This document shows, piece after piece, positions 1 through 6,324 of a stretch of 11,232 nucleotides of DNA. Every line of letters begins with the position of its first letter. Positions within the stretch are counted from its first letter, which is position 1. The translations under genes were made by a program, and so were the position numbers. The notes below the pieces were generated by a model. It had not been told where the DNA came from. It searched no databases and worked only from the letters and a program-made list of their open reading frames with translations. Source of the stretch: JAISXK01 sp031549625 (GTDB lineage Bacteria > Bacillota > Clostridia > Christensenellales > CAG-138); NCBI GenBank assembly GCA_031549625.1, contig JAVBPK010000134.1:1-11232 (forward strand), in the 5' to 3' direction.

Positions 1-6
1 TATGTT

Positions 7-33
7 CCGTCGAAAAACTCTGTTTTTCGACGG
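7..33. repeat. Perfect 12-bp inverted repeat, 3-nt loop
   Basis: CCGTCGAAAAAC at 7-18 and GTTTTTCGACGG at 22-33 are exact reverse complements around a TCT loop. The stem has a GC-rich base and an A/T-rich top. No T-run follows on the plus strand and none clear on the minus strand, so a simple intrinsic terminator is not supported. Confidence 0.85.
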
Positions 34-90
34 GGTCACAGCATTTCACCTCTCGCCCTCCGGGCGCGCGGGCGGCAAAATGCCCAAGGT

Positions 91-124
91 GTGGGCTGCG
101 GACGCACATGTCGTCCTTGCCCAC
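91..124. repeat. Bipartite stem-loop
   Basis: GTGGGC (91-96) pairs with GCCCAC (119-124), and inside it GGACG (100-104) pairs with CGTCC (112-116) around a 7-nt loop. The two helices are separated by a small TGC/TT internal loop. This shape is more RNA-like than a simple palindrome. Confidence 0.5.
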
Positions 125-159
125 GGATTAAAAGCTTTCTCATATGATGCTCAGTCTGC

Positions 160-189
160 CACGCCCATACGTGGGCATGACTCTTTTTT
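160..189 (+). terminator. Possible weak terminator: stem-loop plus T6
   Basis: GCCCA (163-167) pairs with TGGGC (172-176) around TACG, with two further base pairs outside a mismatch (160-161 with 178-179). A run of six T follows at 184-189. The gap of several bases between stem and T-run makes it a poor intrinsic terminator. If real, it would end plus-strand transcription entering from the left edge. Confidence 0.3.
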
Positions 190-225
190 AGGCCAAACTT
201 GCCGCGCTGCATGTATATACCCCCA

Positions 226-247
226 ACGGAATGCCTTGGCATTCCGT
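226..247. repeat. Perfect 10-bp inverted repeat
   Basis: ACGGAATGCC (226-235) and GGCATTCCGT (238-247) are exact reverse complements separated by TT; in RNA this would fold as a 9-bp stem with a 4-nt loop. No T-run follows on either strand. Confidence 0.8.
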
Positions 248-257
248 CGATGGGTTT

Positions 258-279
258 CCAAAGGGATTGGTCCCTTTGG
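258..279. repeat. Perfect 9-bp inverted repeat, 4-nt loop
   Basis: CCAAAGGGA (258-266) and TCCCTTTGG (271-279) flank a TTGG loop. It lies 10 nt after the previous hairpin and 9 nt before the next one, giving a regular string of hairpins. Confidence 0.8.
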
Positions 280-288
280 CGGAGGTTT

Positions 289-303
289 GGAGGCGGAGCC
301 TCC
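289..303. repeat. Perfect 6-bp inverted repeat, 3-nt loop
   Basis: GGAGGC (289-294) and GCCTCC (298-303) flank GGA. It is part of the evenly spaced hairpin series at 226-303. Confidence 0.65.
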
Positions 304-347
304 ATGAAGCCTAGCTTAGCCTATCTGTTAGGAGAGGGGCTGAATCC

Positions 348-377
348 CAGAGACGAGTCCCATGGAACTCGTCTCTG
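348..377. terminator. Perfect 11-bp stem-loop, possible terminator
   Basis: CAGAGACGAGT (348-358) and ACTCGTCTCTG (367-377) pair perfectly around an 8-nt loop. It begins 24 nt beyond the stop of the small minus-strand gene, so it could block or stabilise that transcript's 3' end. No T-run follows on the minus strand. On the plus strand a TTTTT run lies about 10 nt beyond, too far for a classic intrinsic terminator. The stem-loop itself is certain; the terminator role is not. Confidence 0.45.
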
Positions 378-401
378 TCCTAAATCATTTTTCCTGTTCA
401 T

Positions 402-575
402 TTAAAGATCATCCGCGTCCTGCGTGGGCATTTCGCCATCCGCCGGTTCGCCTGTATAGCTGCCCAGCGGATCATACTGCGCCTTTTCCCTGTCGTCCGG
501 ATAGGCCATTTCAATGTGTTTGCGCATATTGCGCTGTCTATGATTGTTATAACGAATGTCTGCAAAACGTCCCAA
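402..575 (-). CDS. Small conserved-looking protein with DPLGSYTG...QDADDL tail
   Basis: About 57 residues, hydrophilic, basic in its first half and acidic at the end. The last third reads DPLGSYTGEPADG followed by MPTQDADDL and a TAA stop. I recognise this combination (G-[SW]-Y-T-G-x-P then Q-D-A-D-D-L at the extreme C-terminus) from many small uncharacterised proteins of gut Firmicutes. That is memory, not a search. There is no signal peptide or membrane segment. Start choice: TTG at 575 has GAGGCGG upstream, with 11 nt between GAGG and the TTG. A GTG at 584 is in frame but only 2 nt from the same GAGG. Later ATG codons at 527 and 506 have no ribosome site. The gene lies 77 nt after the glycine-rich gene on the same strand and is probably co-transcribed with it. 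Function unknown. Confidence 0.7.
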   Translation of the reverse strand: MGRFADIRYNNHRQRNMRKHIEMAYPDDREKAQYDPLGSYTGEPADGEMPTQDADDL

Positions 576-593
576 CTGATTCACCGCCTCTAT

Positions 594-614
594 TTTTTGC
601 TAGTTTGGCAAAAA
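594..614. repeat. A/T-rich stem-loop before the small gene
   Basis: TTTTTGC (594-600) and GCAAAAA (608-614) pair around a 7-nt loop. In minus-strand RNA this hairpin ends 3 nt upstream of the GAGG ribosome site of the small gene. No T-run follows the stem on the minus strand, so it is not an obvious terminator; it could protect the message or affect translation starts. Confidence 0.4.
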
Positions 615-637
615 CAGACACGCGGTATACTTCGTTT

Positions 638-652
638 CGCGCCGCCGGCGCG
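638..652 (-). terminator. GC stem-loop directly after the glycine-rich gene stop
   Basis: CGCGCC (638-643) and GGCGCG (647-652) pair perfectly around GCC, immediately after the TAA at 655-653. The stem is GC-only but is followed by AAACGAAG on the minus strand, not a T-run. It may be a pausing or 3'-end-protecting hairpin rather than a complete terminator. Confidence 0.35.
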
Positions 653-1723
653 TTAAATCTCCTTATGCGGCTCCACATGTTCGCACCGGTCCGCGCCTGC
701 GCTATCCCCGCTGCCGCCGCACGCCGTTACTTCCGTGCCAGCGCGCTGGTCAATATTGCCGCCCGCACATATCCCCGGGCCGCCCTTTACACCGCCCGCG
801 CCGCCTGTAGCATGCAGTTCGCCGCGTATAGAAACGCCGCCCTTCGTGCATATGCCGCAGCCACCCACGCCAAAACCGCAATCACCGCCCGCGGCCATGG
901 TTTTTGCGCCTATGATGATGCCCGGCGCCGCGTACTCATATGCATATCGGACGCCTTCTTCGCCTGTTGTAGTGCGCATGCGCAGTATGATGCCCGGCCC
1001 CGTCTGCAGGCCGCAGCCACCCGTCAGGCCGGAACTTTCGCCGCCTCGTAGCGAAGCTTCCTCCATGATCACAGCCCCGCCGTATGGCGTGAATACGCCA
1101 TGGCCGCCTGTAAGCGCGCCGCTGCCGCCCAAAGCCTGCGTCCGCGCCTCAAGCGTGATATTCGCCTTTGAAAATATGCCGCTGCCGCCGTTGTTGCCTA
1201 TACCGCCTGTGGCAGACGTATTTGCACGAATGGTAACATCGCCTATAGCCCGAATGCCGTCGGCCTTGCTGCTGCCGCCACCGCTGCCTCCCATCACGCG
1301 CAGGGAGCCATTCCTCGTGGATACGACGGTGAGGCCATCCAGGGACTCCAGCCCGCAGCGGCCTGTTCCGCCATTGATGCTGACCATGCCCTCCACGCTA
1401 AGCACATTGTTGCCAGGCGCTTTAAAGGATACTCCCGGCTTGCCAACCGGTGCCACAATGCGCACATTTTTTAAAAACAAATGCGAATGCATGACAGAAA
1501 GGGACAGGAAACTAATTTCCAGCCCACAGCCGTCGATTTGTATGGATTTGTCTTCCGGAAGAGTAAGAACCTGTACCCGCTGTATGGGGCAGCTTTCCAC
1601 GCGCAGCGTCGCGCCCGTGCTGACGATCGTCCAAAGCTGCTCCACATCGTCCCAGTTATAATAGCGCTTATCCGCGCATGTGACCCCATTGCCGATTGTG
1701 TAGGGCGGGTTCGTAAATTGCAT
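653..1723 (-). CDS. Glycine-rich repeat protein, probable beta-solenoid
   Basis: 356 residues, family not recognised. From about residue 118 the protein is built of units of about 26-29 residues, each starting GG and often with a second GG-x-GI, then a polar/hydrophobic strand such as ANITLEA or GGVSIRGE. Units begin near residues 118, 145, 173, 199, 227, 279, 307 and 336; the fifth is about twice as long, with a Tyr/Ala-rich insert. This periodicity is typical of right-handed beta-helix/solenoid folds and resembles repeats in large surface proteins. There are 11 cysteines, many inside the repeats. There is no signal peptide, lipobox, anchor or membrane segment, and an in-frame TGA upstream rules out an N-terminal extension. 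Start: ATG at 1723 with GGGGG 4 nt upstream, a weak ribosome site. It has its own promoter at 1797-1825. A structural or binding role is possible; function is unknown. Confidence 0.75.
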   Translation of the reverse strand: MQFTNPPYTIGNGVTCADKRYYNWDDVEQLWTIVSTGATLRVESCPIQRVQVLTLPEDKSIQIDGCGLEISFLSLSVMHSHLFLKNVRIVAPVGKPGVSFKAPGNNVLSVEGMVSINGGTGRCGLESLDGLTVVSTRNGSLRVMGGSGGGSSKADGIRAIGDVTIRANTSATGGIGNNGGSGIFSKANITLEARTQALGGSGALTGGHGVFTPYGGAVIMEEASLRGGESSGLTGGCGLQTGPGIILRMRTTTGEEGVRYAYEYAAPGIIIGAKTMAAGGDCGFGVGGCGICTKGGVSIRGELHATGGAGGVKGGPGICAGGNIDQRAGTEVTACGGSGDSAGADRCEHVEPHKEI

Positions 1724-1796
1724 GGTACCCCCGTTCTGAAAAAAAGCGCCACCGTTTCAATTTCCGCGGCAACCAGCGGGACATATTTTTGTTAAC

Positions 1797-1825
1797 AGTA
1801 TAACATTATTTCAAAAACGCTGCAA
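1797..1825 (-). promoter_or_regulatory. Sigma-A-like promoter of the glycine-rich gene
   Basis: On the minus strand TTGCAG (-35, bases 1825-1820) and TATACT (-10, bases 1802-1797) are separated by exactly 17 bp. The matches are 4/6 and 5/6 to TTGACA/TATAAT. Transcription would start near 1790, giving a leader of about 67 nt before the ATG at 1723. This makes the gene independent of the LCP gene upstream, which stops at 1860. Confidence 0.65.
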
Positions 1826-1859
1826 ACGGGCCTCCCCCCAAGCCGAACACCGCCCCGCA

Positions 1860-3584
1860 TTATTCGCCTGTACTATAAACCGGGCCGTTCTGTCCTGTGC
1901 CGTTCTGTCCTGTGCCATCTTGCCCCATGCCTTGGCCCGCGCCGGACGCATCGCCTCCGCCCGCTACTGCGCCCGACCGCTGCAATTCGCTCCATATCCA
2001 TGCGTTCAGCTGCTGCAGAGGCGGCGTATACGCATCCAGCAGCGCTTTATCCTCGGCGTCATACGCGTCTTCCAGCTGGGATTTCGCGGATTTCAGCGAT
2101 TGCTTTGATTCATTTGCCAGCCATGCGCCATATGCGCTTAATATTTGATCCGCAGTTTGTATGGCCGCTTTTGCCGCCGAAAGCTCCGCGGCAATCAGTT
2201 GGCGGTTGGCCTCTATTTGCGCCTCCACGTTTGTAACGTTCATCTCATCGTCCAAATGTACGGAAATGCCAAACACCTCTTGAATCATGGTACTGATGCG
2301 GTTCGTATACAGGCCCCAATAACTCGTGCTGCGCATATTCAGGAATTTGCCGTCCAATGTACGGCTTGTCAGCTGATCCATATCCATATTCAGCGCAAGC
2401 AGCGCCAACGACGAAATTTGCTTCATGGACAGGTTCGTATCGATGTTTTGCTGCACAGCCGTATATATCTCGGGAATATGTATGATCTGTCCGGTCGATT
2501 TCAATTCGTGGAATATGGCCTTGAGCATGCGCTGCTGCCTTTCCACGCGTTCAATATCCGACGAGCCCTTGCGCTGCCTGCAATAATCCAACACCGCCTG
2601 CCCGTCCAAATGCTGCACGCCCGGCTGCAGTTCACGGCCATTCATCTTCACTTCCGTATCCACATCATATGTAAGCCCGCCCATGGCATTTACCATTTCC
2701 TTCACTACGTTCATATTGAAACCCACGTAGTATTGCACGGGTATGCCGCCCAGAATATAGCTGACCGTTCCCATGGAATAGGCAAATCCCTTCTTTTTCG
2801 CGCCGCCGCCTGTGGAAAATGCGCTGTTTACTTTGCCAAATTCACCTGTCGGCCGCCCTTCGTCGTTCGCAATTTTCACATAGCTGTCACGCGGAATCGA
2901 TATCATGGCCACATCATTCGTTTCGAAATCGATGGTTACCAATATCATGGTATCCGTGCGAAAAGCACCCCAATCCGCCCTTTCCGCACTCTCATCCAGG
3001 CCCAGCACCAGAATATTCACGCGGTTTTTCATAAATTCTAAATCCGCCGCCGAAAGCAGCATGGCCTTCGGATCCGGCGTGGGGGACGGTGAGGGCGTGG
3101 CGTTTGGAGCCAGCGTCGTAGCAGGCGTCGGCGTGGGCGTAGGCGCCAGCGCCGCTGCCGGTGTCGGCGCTTCAAACAATGCCGCGGGCCGCGCGATGTC
3201 ATACAGGAACTTGCCAAGCATGGCCGCGGCAATCACAAACAAGCCAAGTATGGAAAACAGCAGAATACGCGATGCTTTGCTTTTTTTTCGCTTGCCTTTG
3301 CTTGTTTTGCCGTGCGGGGCGTTCACCTCTATATTTTCTTCCGCATATAATTCCTCCGCGGCCGCTTTAGCTATAAGCGGCTCCGCCGCAGGTTTTGCTA
3401 TAGGCGGCCTGGACGCGGCTGTTTTTGCCACGGATGATTTCGGTACAGGTGCTCTCGCGACGCTATTTTTTACGGGTGCGGAAGGGGAACCGCCGCCTTG
3501 CGCGGACTGCGCCGCGTTGTCCGGCGCGGATACATGATGAACGCGGCGTGGACCGCCGCTGTTATAATCGTTACCTTGCTGCAT
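1860..3584 (-). CDS. LytR-CpsA-Psr (LCP) family cell-wall protein
   Basis: 574 residues. LCP enzymes transfer undecaprenyl-linked glycopolymers (teichoic acid-like or capsular) onto peptidoglycan outside the membrane. Visible order: a cytoplasmic Ala/Pro/Lys-rich tail (1-105), one membrane segment (about 107-127), a Pro/Thr linker (139-171) and an LCP domain (about 187-440). Family hallmarks are NILVLGLD, RTDT with Arg209 and Asp211, SIPRDSYV, the YCRQRK segment with Arg336 and Arg338, and DIERVERQQRML. After the domain comes an Ala/Gln/Glu-rich stretch likely to be a coiled coil (about 452-515) and a Gly/Gln/Asn tail. Both the 105-residue N-terminal tail and the C-terminal extension are long for the family. 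Start: ATG at 3584 with GGAGG 8 nt upstream. It lies 149 nt after the GerMN gene with no clear terminator between and no convincing -35/-10 pair, so read-through from the kinase operon is possible. The exact polymer is unknown. Confidence 0.93.
   Translation of the reverse strand: MQQGNDYNSGGPRRVHHVSAPDNAAQSAQGGGSPSAPVKNSVARAPVPKSSVAKTAASRPPIAKPAAEPLIAKAAAEELYAEENIEVNAPHGKTSKGKRKKSKASRILLFSILGLFVIAAAMLGKFLYDIARPAALFEAPTPAAALAPTPTPTPATTLAPNATPSPSPTPDPKAMLLSAADLEFMKNRVNILVLGLDESAERADWGAFRTDTMILVTIDFETNDVAMISIPRDSYVKIANDEGRPTGEFGKVNSAFSTGGGAKKKGFAYSMGTVSYILGGIPVQYYVGFNMNVVKEMVNAMGGLTYDVDTEVKMNGRELQPGVQHLDGQAVLDYCRQRKGSSDIERVERQQRMLKAIFHELKSTGQIIHIPEIYTAVQQNIDTNLSMKQISSLALLALNMDMDQLTSRTLDGKFLNMRSTSYWGLYTNRISTMIQEVFGISVHLDDEMNVTNVEAQIEANRQLIAAELSAAKAAIQTADQILSAYGAWLANESKQSLKSAKSQLEDAYDAEDKALLDAYTPPLQQLNAWIWSELQRSGAVAGGGDASGAGQGMGQDGTGQNGTGQNGPVYSTGE
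1885..1914 (-). repeat. Two 15-bp direct repeats in the LCP gene tail
   Basis: CCGTTCTGTCCTGTG occurs at 1885-1899 and again at 1900-1914, in frame, encoding tandem GTGQN units, with a degenerate third copy following. Such in-frame tandem repeats can change length by slippage, altering only the C-terminal tail. Confidence 0.75.
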
Positions 3585-3733
3585 ATGTCATTCCTCCAGC
3601 ATTAATATACCACACACTATATGAATAAACGATGAATTCCGGCGCATACAAACCAGCCACAACGGCGCGTTAGCCTGCAGCCGATTTTGTATGGCGTTTG
3701 CCTAGGATAGAAACCGTTTGAGGCGGGTTCGGA

Positions 3734-5359
3734 TTAGGATAATATGATGCCGGGATTACAAAACAAGGGGTTTATCAGCATAATGCCGCCCGGCAGCGGC
3801 GCCTGTATGAGCTTGCCATTTTCCAAAAATTGCACCCGCCGTATGCCGGGACGTATGCCCAATGTGTTTACAAGGCTGAATATATACAGCTTTGCCCGCT
3901 GTTCCTGCGTGGATTCGGGTAGCGCGGAAAGCCAACTGGCCACGGCATCGTAAAAGCCCTCTTTGCAGTCTATGATCGCCAGATCGCCCTGTACAAACAC
4001 CGCCTGTATATCCGAGGGTGCGACTTTAGGCGCGTCGCCAAGCTCCAAACGCCGGATAAGCGCGCGCGCGAGGTGAGCCACATCCCTTACCGTTTCTTGC
4101 GGCATGGTTACCGATGTGGCGCGCAGGCCTTTGCCGGACAAGTCCGGATAGTATAGTGTCGTCGTATTCCCCAGCATGCCATAAAAATCGCTGCGCTTAA
4201 AAACGACGGCATCCCCGCCGACGGCCACCTGCTCCGCCGCTGGTATATCCTCGCCGTTGATCGAGATAGCCATCCCGCTTAACCGCGGCAAAAAGCCCGT
4301 GACCGTGTACAGCATGGACGCGTACGCGAGGGTTTCGTCGAAGTCTTTTTCCTCGCATGTAAGGAATATTTGCAAATACCCGTTTTTATTTTCGGTGGAC
4401 GGAATGGATGTAATGAGCTTTGCGTTTTGCTCGGAGGGCGAAGCCGGCGCGCCGCTTGCGGATCCGCCCGGCGCCGCGATAGGCTGCGTATCATCCAGTT
4501 CCGCGGGCGCTATGAAGGTCGCCCCCTCATAGCGCAGGCTTTGCGGCAGCGCCGAAACCATGCGCGCCGTACCTTCCGGTACATTGCCCATTAAATTGAA
4601 CAGCTCCCGCAGCATATCGTCGATGGTGGTATTGCGCGTGTATTGTATGGGCTGCACGCTGCACAAGAGCAATTCCTTTTGCGCGTCCGTGTAATAGATC
4701 AGCGCGAATCGGTGCTCCGTCGTATTTTCTTCCTGATTTTCTTCACTCCCCGGCGGCGGATATTGCATGTTCAGCACATCCGTGGCGGATGCCACCGCCC
4801 GCACTGCGCCCAGCGGTCTGTATGTGTATGCCGGCTGTACCCGATACGAAAAGCCCGGCTGCACGTCCTCAAGATAGATGTCCGTATACTGTACGCCCTG
4901 CGCCGCCTGCACCGTGGCCGCAATGGCGGCGCGCAATTTTAGCACGTCGTGCTCGTACAACTCGTATCTGCCGTCGCGCATGTAACTGGCAAGCCCCGAA
5001 AAATACACAAGGCAGACATCCCCCGAAATTTCCACCCGGTCCAGGGAAAGCTGATTTGCCACCGGCGACAATTCTTTGTGTTCAGGCCCCGCAAGCAGCG
5101 TGCGAATGGCCGCTTCGGCTCGCGTCATGCCGTTTGGCGCCGTAATTTCGCGCTGTTCAGACAGCAGCGTATTTCCGGCAAACAGGAAAAACACGTCTGT
5201 GGTAAACGTGAATGTTTCGTCCGATACGAGCGGCGGCGGCGTAGCGCTGTGCGGCGGCATGGTGGGCGCGCTTTCACTTTGGGGCGCGCAGCCTACCAGC
5301 AGCGCCGCGCACAAGCACGCCGCAATCACCACTCGCTTATTTTGAGAGATTTTTTTCAT
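3734..5359 (-). CDS. Lipoprotein with three GerMN-like units
   Basis: 541 residues. A basic start, hydrophobic stretch and lipobox LLVGC place lipidated Cys24 on the outer face of the membrane. After a Pro/Thr linker comes a GerMN domain (about 50-165: VFFLFAG, then the amphipathic AAIRTLLAGPE helix, then a Leu/Ala-rich helix). A second unit is likely at about 215-375 (ALIYYTDAQ, LRELFNLM, YLQIFLTCEEKDF, then AISINGE), with a low-complexity Ser/Ala/Pro insert. The C-terminal third (about 415-541) has the same pattern in degenerate form. GerMN is named from the GerM spore protein and also occurs in LpqB-type lipoproteins; it is a non-catalytic, ring-building-like fold. Start: ATG at 5359, whose ATGA overlaps the stop of the upstream lipoprotein gene, with GGAAGG as ribosome site; the two are translationally coupled. 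A role as a partner of the neighbouring sensor kinase is inference. Confidence 0.82.
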   Translation of the reverse strand: MKKISQNKRVVIAACLCAALLVGCAPQSESAPTMPPHSATPPPLVSDETFTFTTDVFFLFAGNTLLSEQREITAPNGMTRAEAAIRTLLAGPEHKELSPVANQLSLDRVEISGDVCLVYFSGLASYMRDGRYELYEHDVLKLRAAIAATVQAAQGVQYTDIYLEDVQPGFSYRVQPAYTYRPLGAVRAVASATDVLNMQYPPPGSEENQEENTTEHRFALIYYTDAQKELLLCSVQPIQYTRNTTIDDMLRELFNLMGNVPEGTARMVSALPQSLRYEGATFIAPAELDDTQPIAAPGGSASGAPASPSEQNAKLITSIPSTENKNGYLQIFLTCEEKDFDETLAYASMLYTVTGFLPRLSGMAISINGEDIPAAEQVAVGGDAVVFKRSDFYGMLGNTTTLYYPDLSGKGLRATSVTMPQETVRDVAHLARALIRRLELGDAPKVAPSDIQAVFVQGDLAIIDCKEGFYDAVASWLSALPESTQEQRAKLYIFSLVNTLGIRPGIRRVQFLENGKLIQAPLPGGIMLINPLFCNPGIILS

Positions 5360-6324
5360 GAATCGCCTTCCGTTTCTCCTTGCCGCAGCGCCTGCAGCAG
5401 CGAAAGATAATCCAATCTATACAGTCCGCTTTCCGCCTGCATAGAAAGGGGCGCCTGCCGAATTTGTATCGGCTCGCCGTCTGGTTTTTGTACCGTTAAA
5501 TCGACTACCGCCTGATCGACACGGGAATTGTCCGTTTTGCGCAACGCAAACGACGCATAGCTCACCAGCCGGTATTCCTCGCTCATCTGCCTTTGAAACT
5601 GGCTATACGCCACCTGTTCGCCATCGAGCTCGTTTACGGCGAACAACGCATACGCCTTTTCATATTCTTGGCCAACGAGATGATCGAGCGCCAGCGTGGC
5701 CATGCGGATGGGGCTGGCTATATAGGTTCCATCGTGGCTAAGCGGTCCCAGCGACTGAGCGCCAACTTCTTCTGATGTGAAGCCCAGCATGAACGGCGGC
5801 AGTTTCGCGCCTATTCCGCTGTCGTTTGTATCGATCAGGAGCTGTACGCTTTTGATATTGGATATGGAACAAAGCGTACACACCACGGCATATACCGCCA
5901 ATTTTTGTGACAGCTGCGCTTCCTCGCGCGTTTCATTCGCCTTTACTTCGCCCAAAAACGCTTTGCTCAATGTGACCGTAACCTGATTTTTTTCATACGA
6001 GGCGGAAACAAACAGCGTACGCGCCGGCAAGGCGGAAACAATGCCGCGCGCGTTAACCGGCGCCTGTTCCATGAGCGAAAGGATCAGTTCGATCATGTTT
6101 TCATTTGGCCGCACCGCCATATGCTGCGCAAAAGGCACCAGCACAGGCTCGCCCGCCAGCCTGTAGTACAATGTGACATTCTCTTCTCTGTCCAGCCCCA
6201 GCGACGGATCCAGCGCGGGCAGATCCACTTCCGCCGCGTCTTCCCGCACGATGTTTGGCATGCAGCCCGCAAGCAACAGCGCACCGGCTAAGAGCGCCGC
6301 CAAAACGGCGCGTTTATTTATCAT
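5356..6324 (-). CDS. GerMN-domain lipoprotein with probable NTF2-like C-terminus
   Basis: 322 residues. Lipobox LLLAGC gives lipidated Cys21. Residues about 48-175 match the GerMN pattern: VTLYYRLAG, a helix IELILSLMEQAP, SALPARTLFVSASYE, VTVTLSKAFL, a long Leu/Ala helix, then SVQLLIDTND. Residues about 205-320 start with a helix AYALFAVNELDG and continue as alternating strands ending RLDYLSL, which suggests an NTF2-like domain (inference). Start: ATG at 6324 with GGAGG 6 nt upstream. The reading frame stays open to 6552, but the extra part lies inside the kinase gene and would bury the signal peptide, so it is rejected. It overlaps the kinase stop by 11 nt. Position right after the kinase, and the domain content, recall LpqB of the actinobacterial MtrAB system. 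A role in sensing is therefore plausible but unproven. Confidence 0.83.
   Translation of the reverse strand: MINKRAVLAALLAGALLLAGCMPNIVREDAAEVDLPALDPSLGLDREENVTLYYRLAGEPVLVPFAQHMAVRPNENMIELILSLMEQAPVNARGIVSALPARTLFVSASYEKNQVTVTLSKAFLGEVKANETREEAQLSQKLAVYAVVCTLCSISNIKSVQLLIDTNDSGIGAKLPPFMLGFTSEEVGAQSLGPLSHDGTYIASPIRMATLALDHLVGQEYEKAYALFAVNELDGEQVAYSQFQRQMSEEYRLVSYASFALRKTDNSRVDQAVVDLTVQKPDGEPIQIRQAPLSMQAESGLYRLDYLSLLQALRQGETEGDS

Larger units (their letters stand above)
1..400. repeat. Stem-loop-rich intergenic region without a credible gene
   Basis: This 400-base stretch has no ORF with family resemblance or a convincing ribosome site. It is packed with inverted repeats: at least seven stem-loops, five of them with perfect stems of 6 to 12 bp, at 7-33, 226-247, 258-279, 289-303 and 348-377, plus looser ones at 91-124 and 160-179. 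Weaker pairings also occur, for example GCATTT 41-46 with AAATGC 78-83, enclosing CGCCC/GGGCG. Such density is far above chance. It could be a composite intergenic repeat of the kind seen dispersed in gut Clostridia genomes (my recollection, not verifiable here) or a structured non-coding RNA. The element may continue left of base 1. It does not match what I know of tRNA, tmRNA, RNase P RNA, 6S or SRP RNA. Confidence 0.6.

Noticed and set aside
2..307. Open frames of 101 codons (plus) and 89 codons (minus, 36-305) across the hairpin region
   Set aside because: Their translations simply read through the inverted repeats; no ribosome site or family resemblance.
624..629. TATACC/GGTATAC as a promoter for the small gene
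   Set aside because: No -35 partner at suitable spacing on the minus strand; co-transcription with the upstream gene is simpler.
735..1661. 308-codon open frame on the plus strand opposite the glycine-rich gene (and another at 362-1051)
   Set aside because: Pro/Ala/Ser-rich translation mirrors the Gly-rich codons of the minus-strand gene; no domain, no good ribosome site. The minus-strand frame has a promoter and periodic repeats.
1800..1859. Terminator after the LCP gene
   Set aside because: Only a weak GGCTT/AGGCC stem with a G-U pair is found and it lacks an adjacent T-run.
2145..3041. 298-codon open frame on the plus strand inside the LCP gene
   Set aside because: His/Ile/Arg-rich nonsense-like composition opposite a certain LCP domain; shadow frame.
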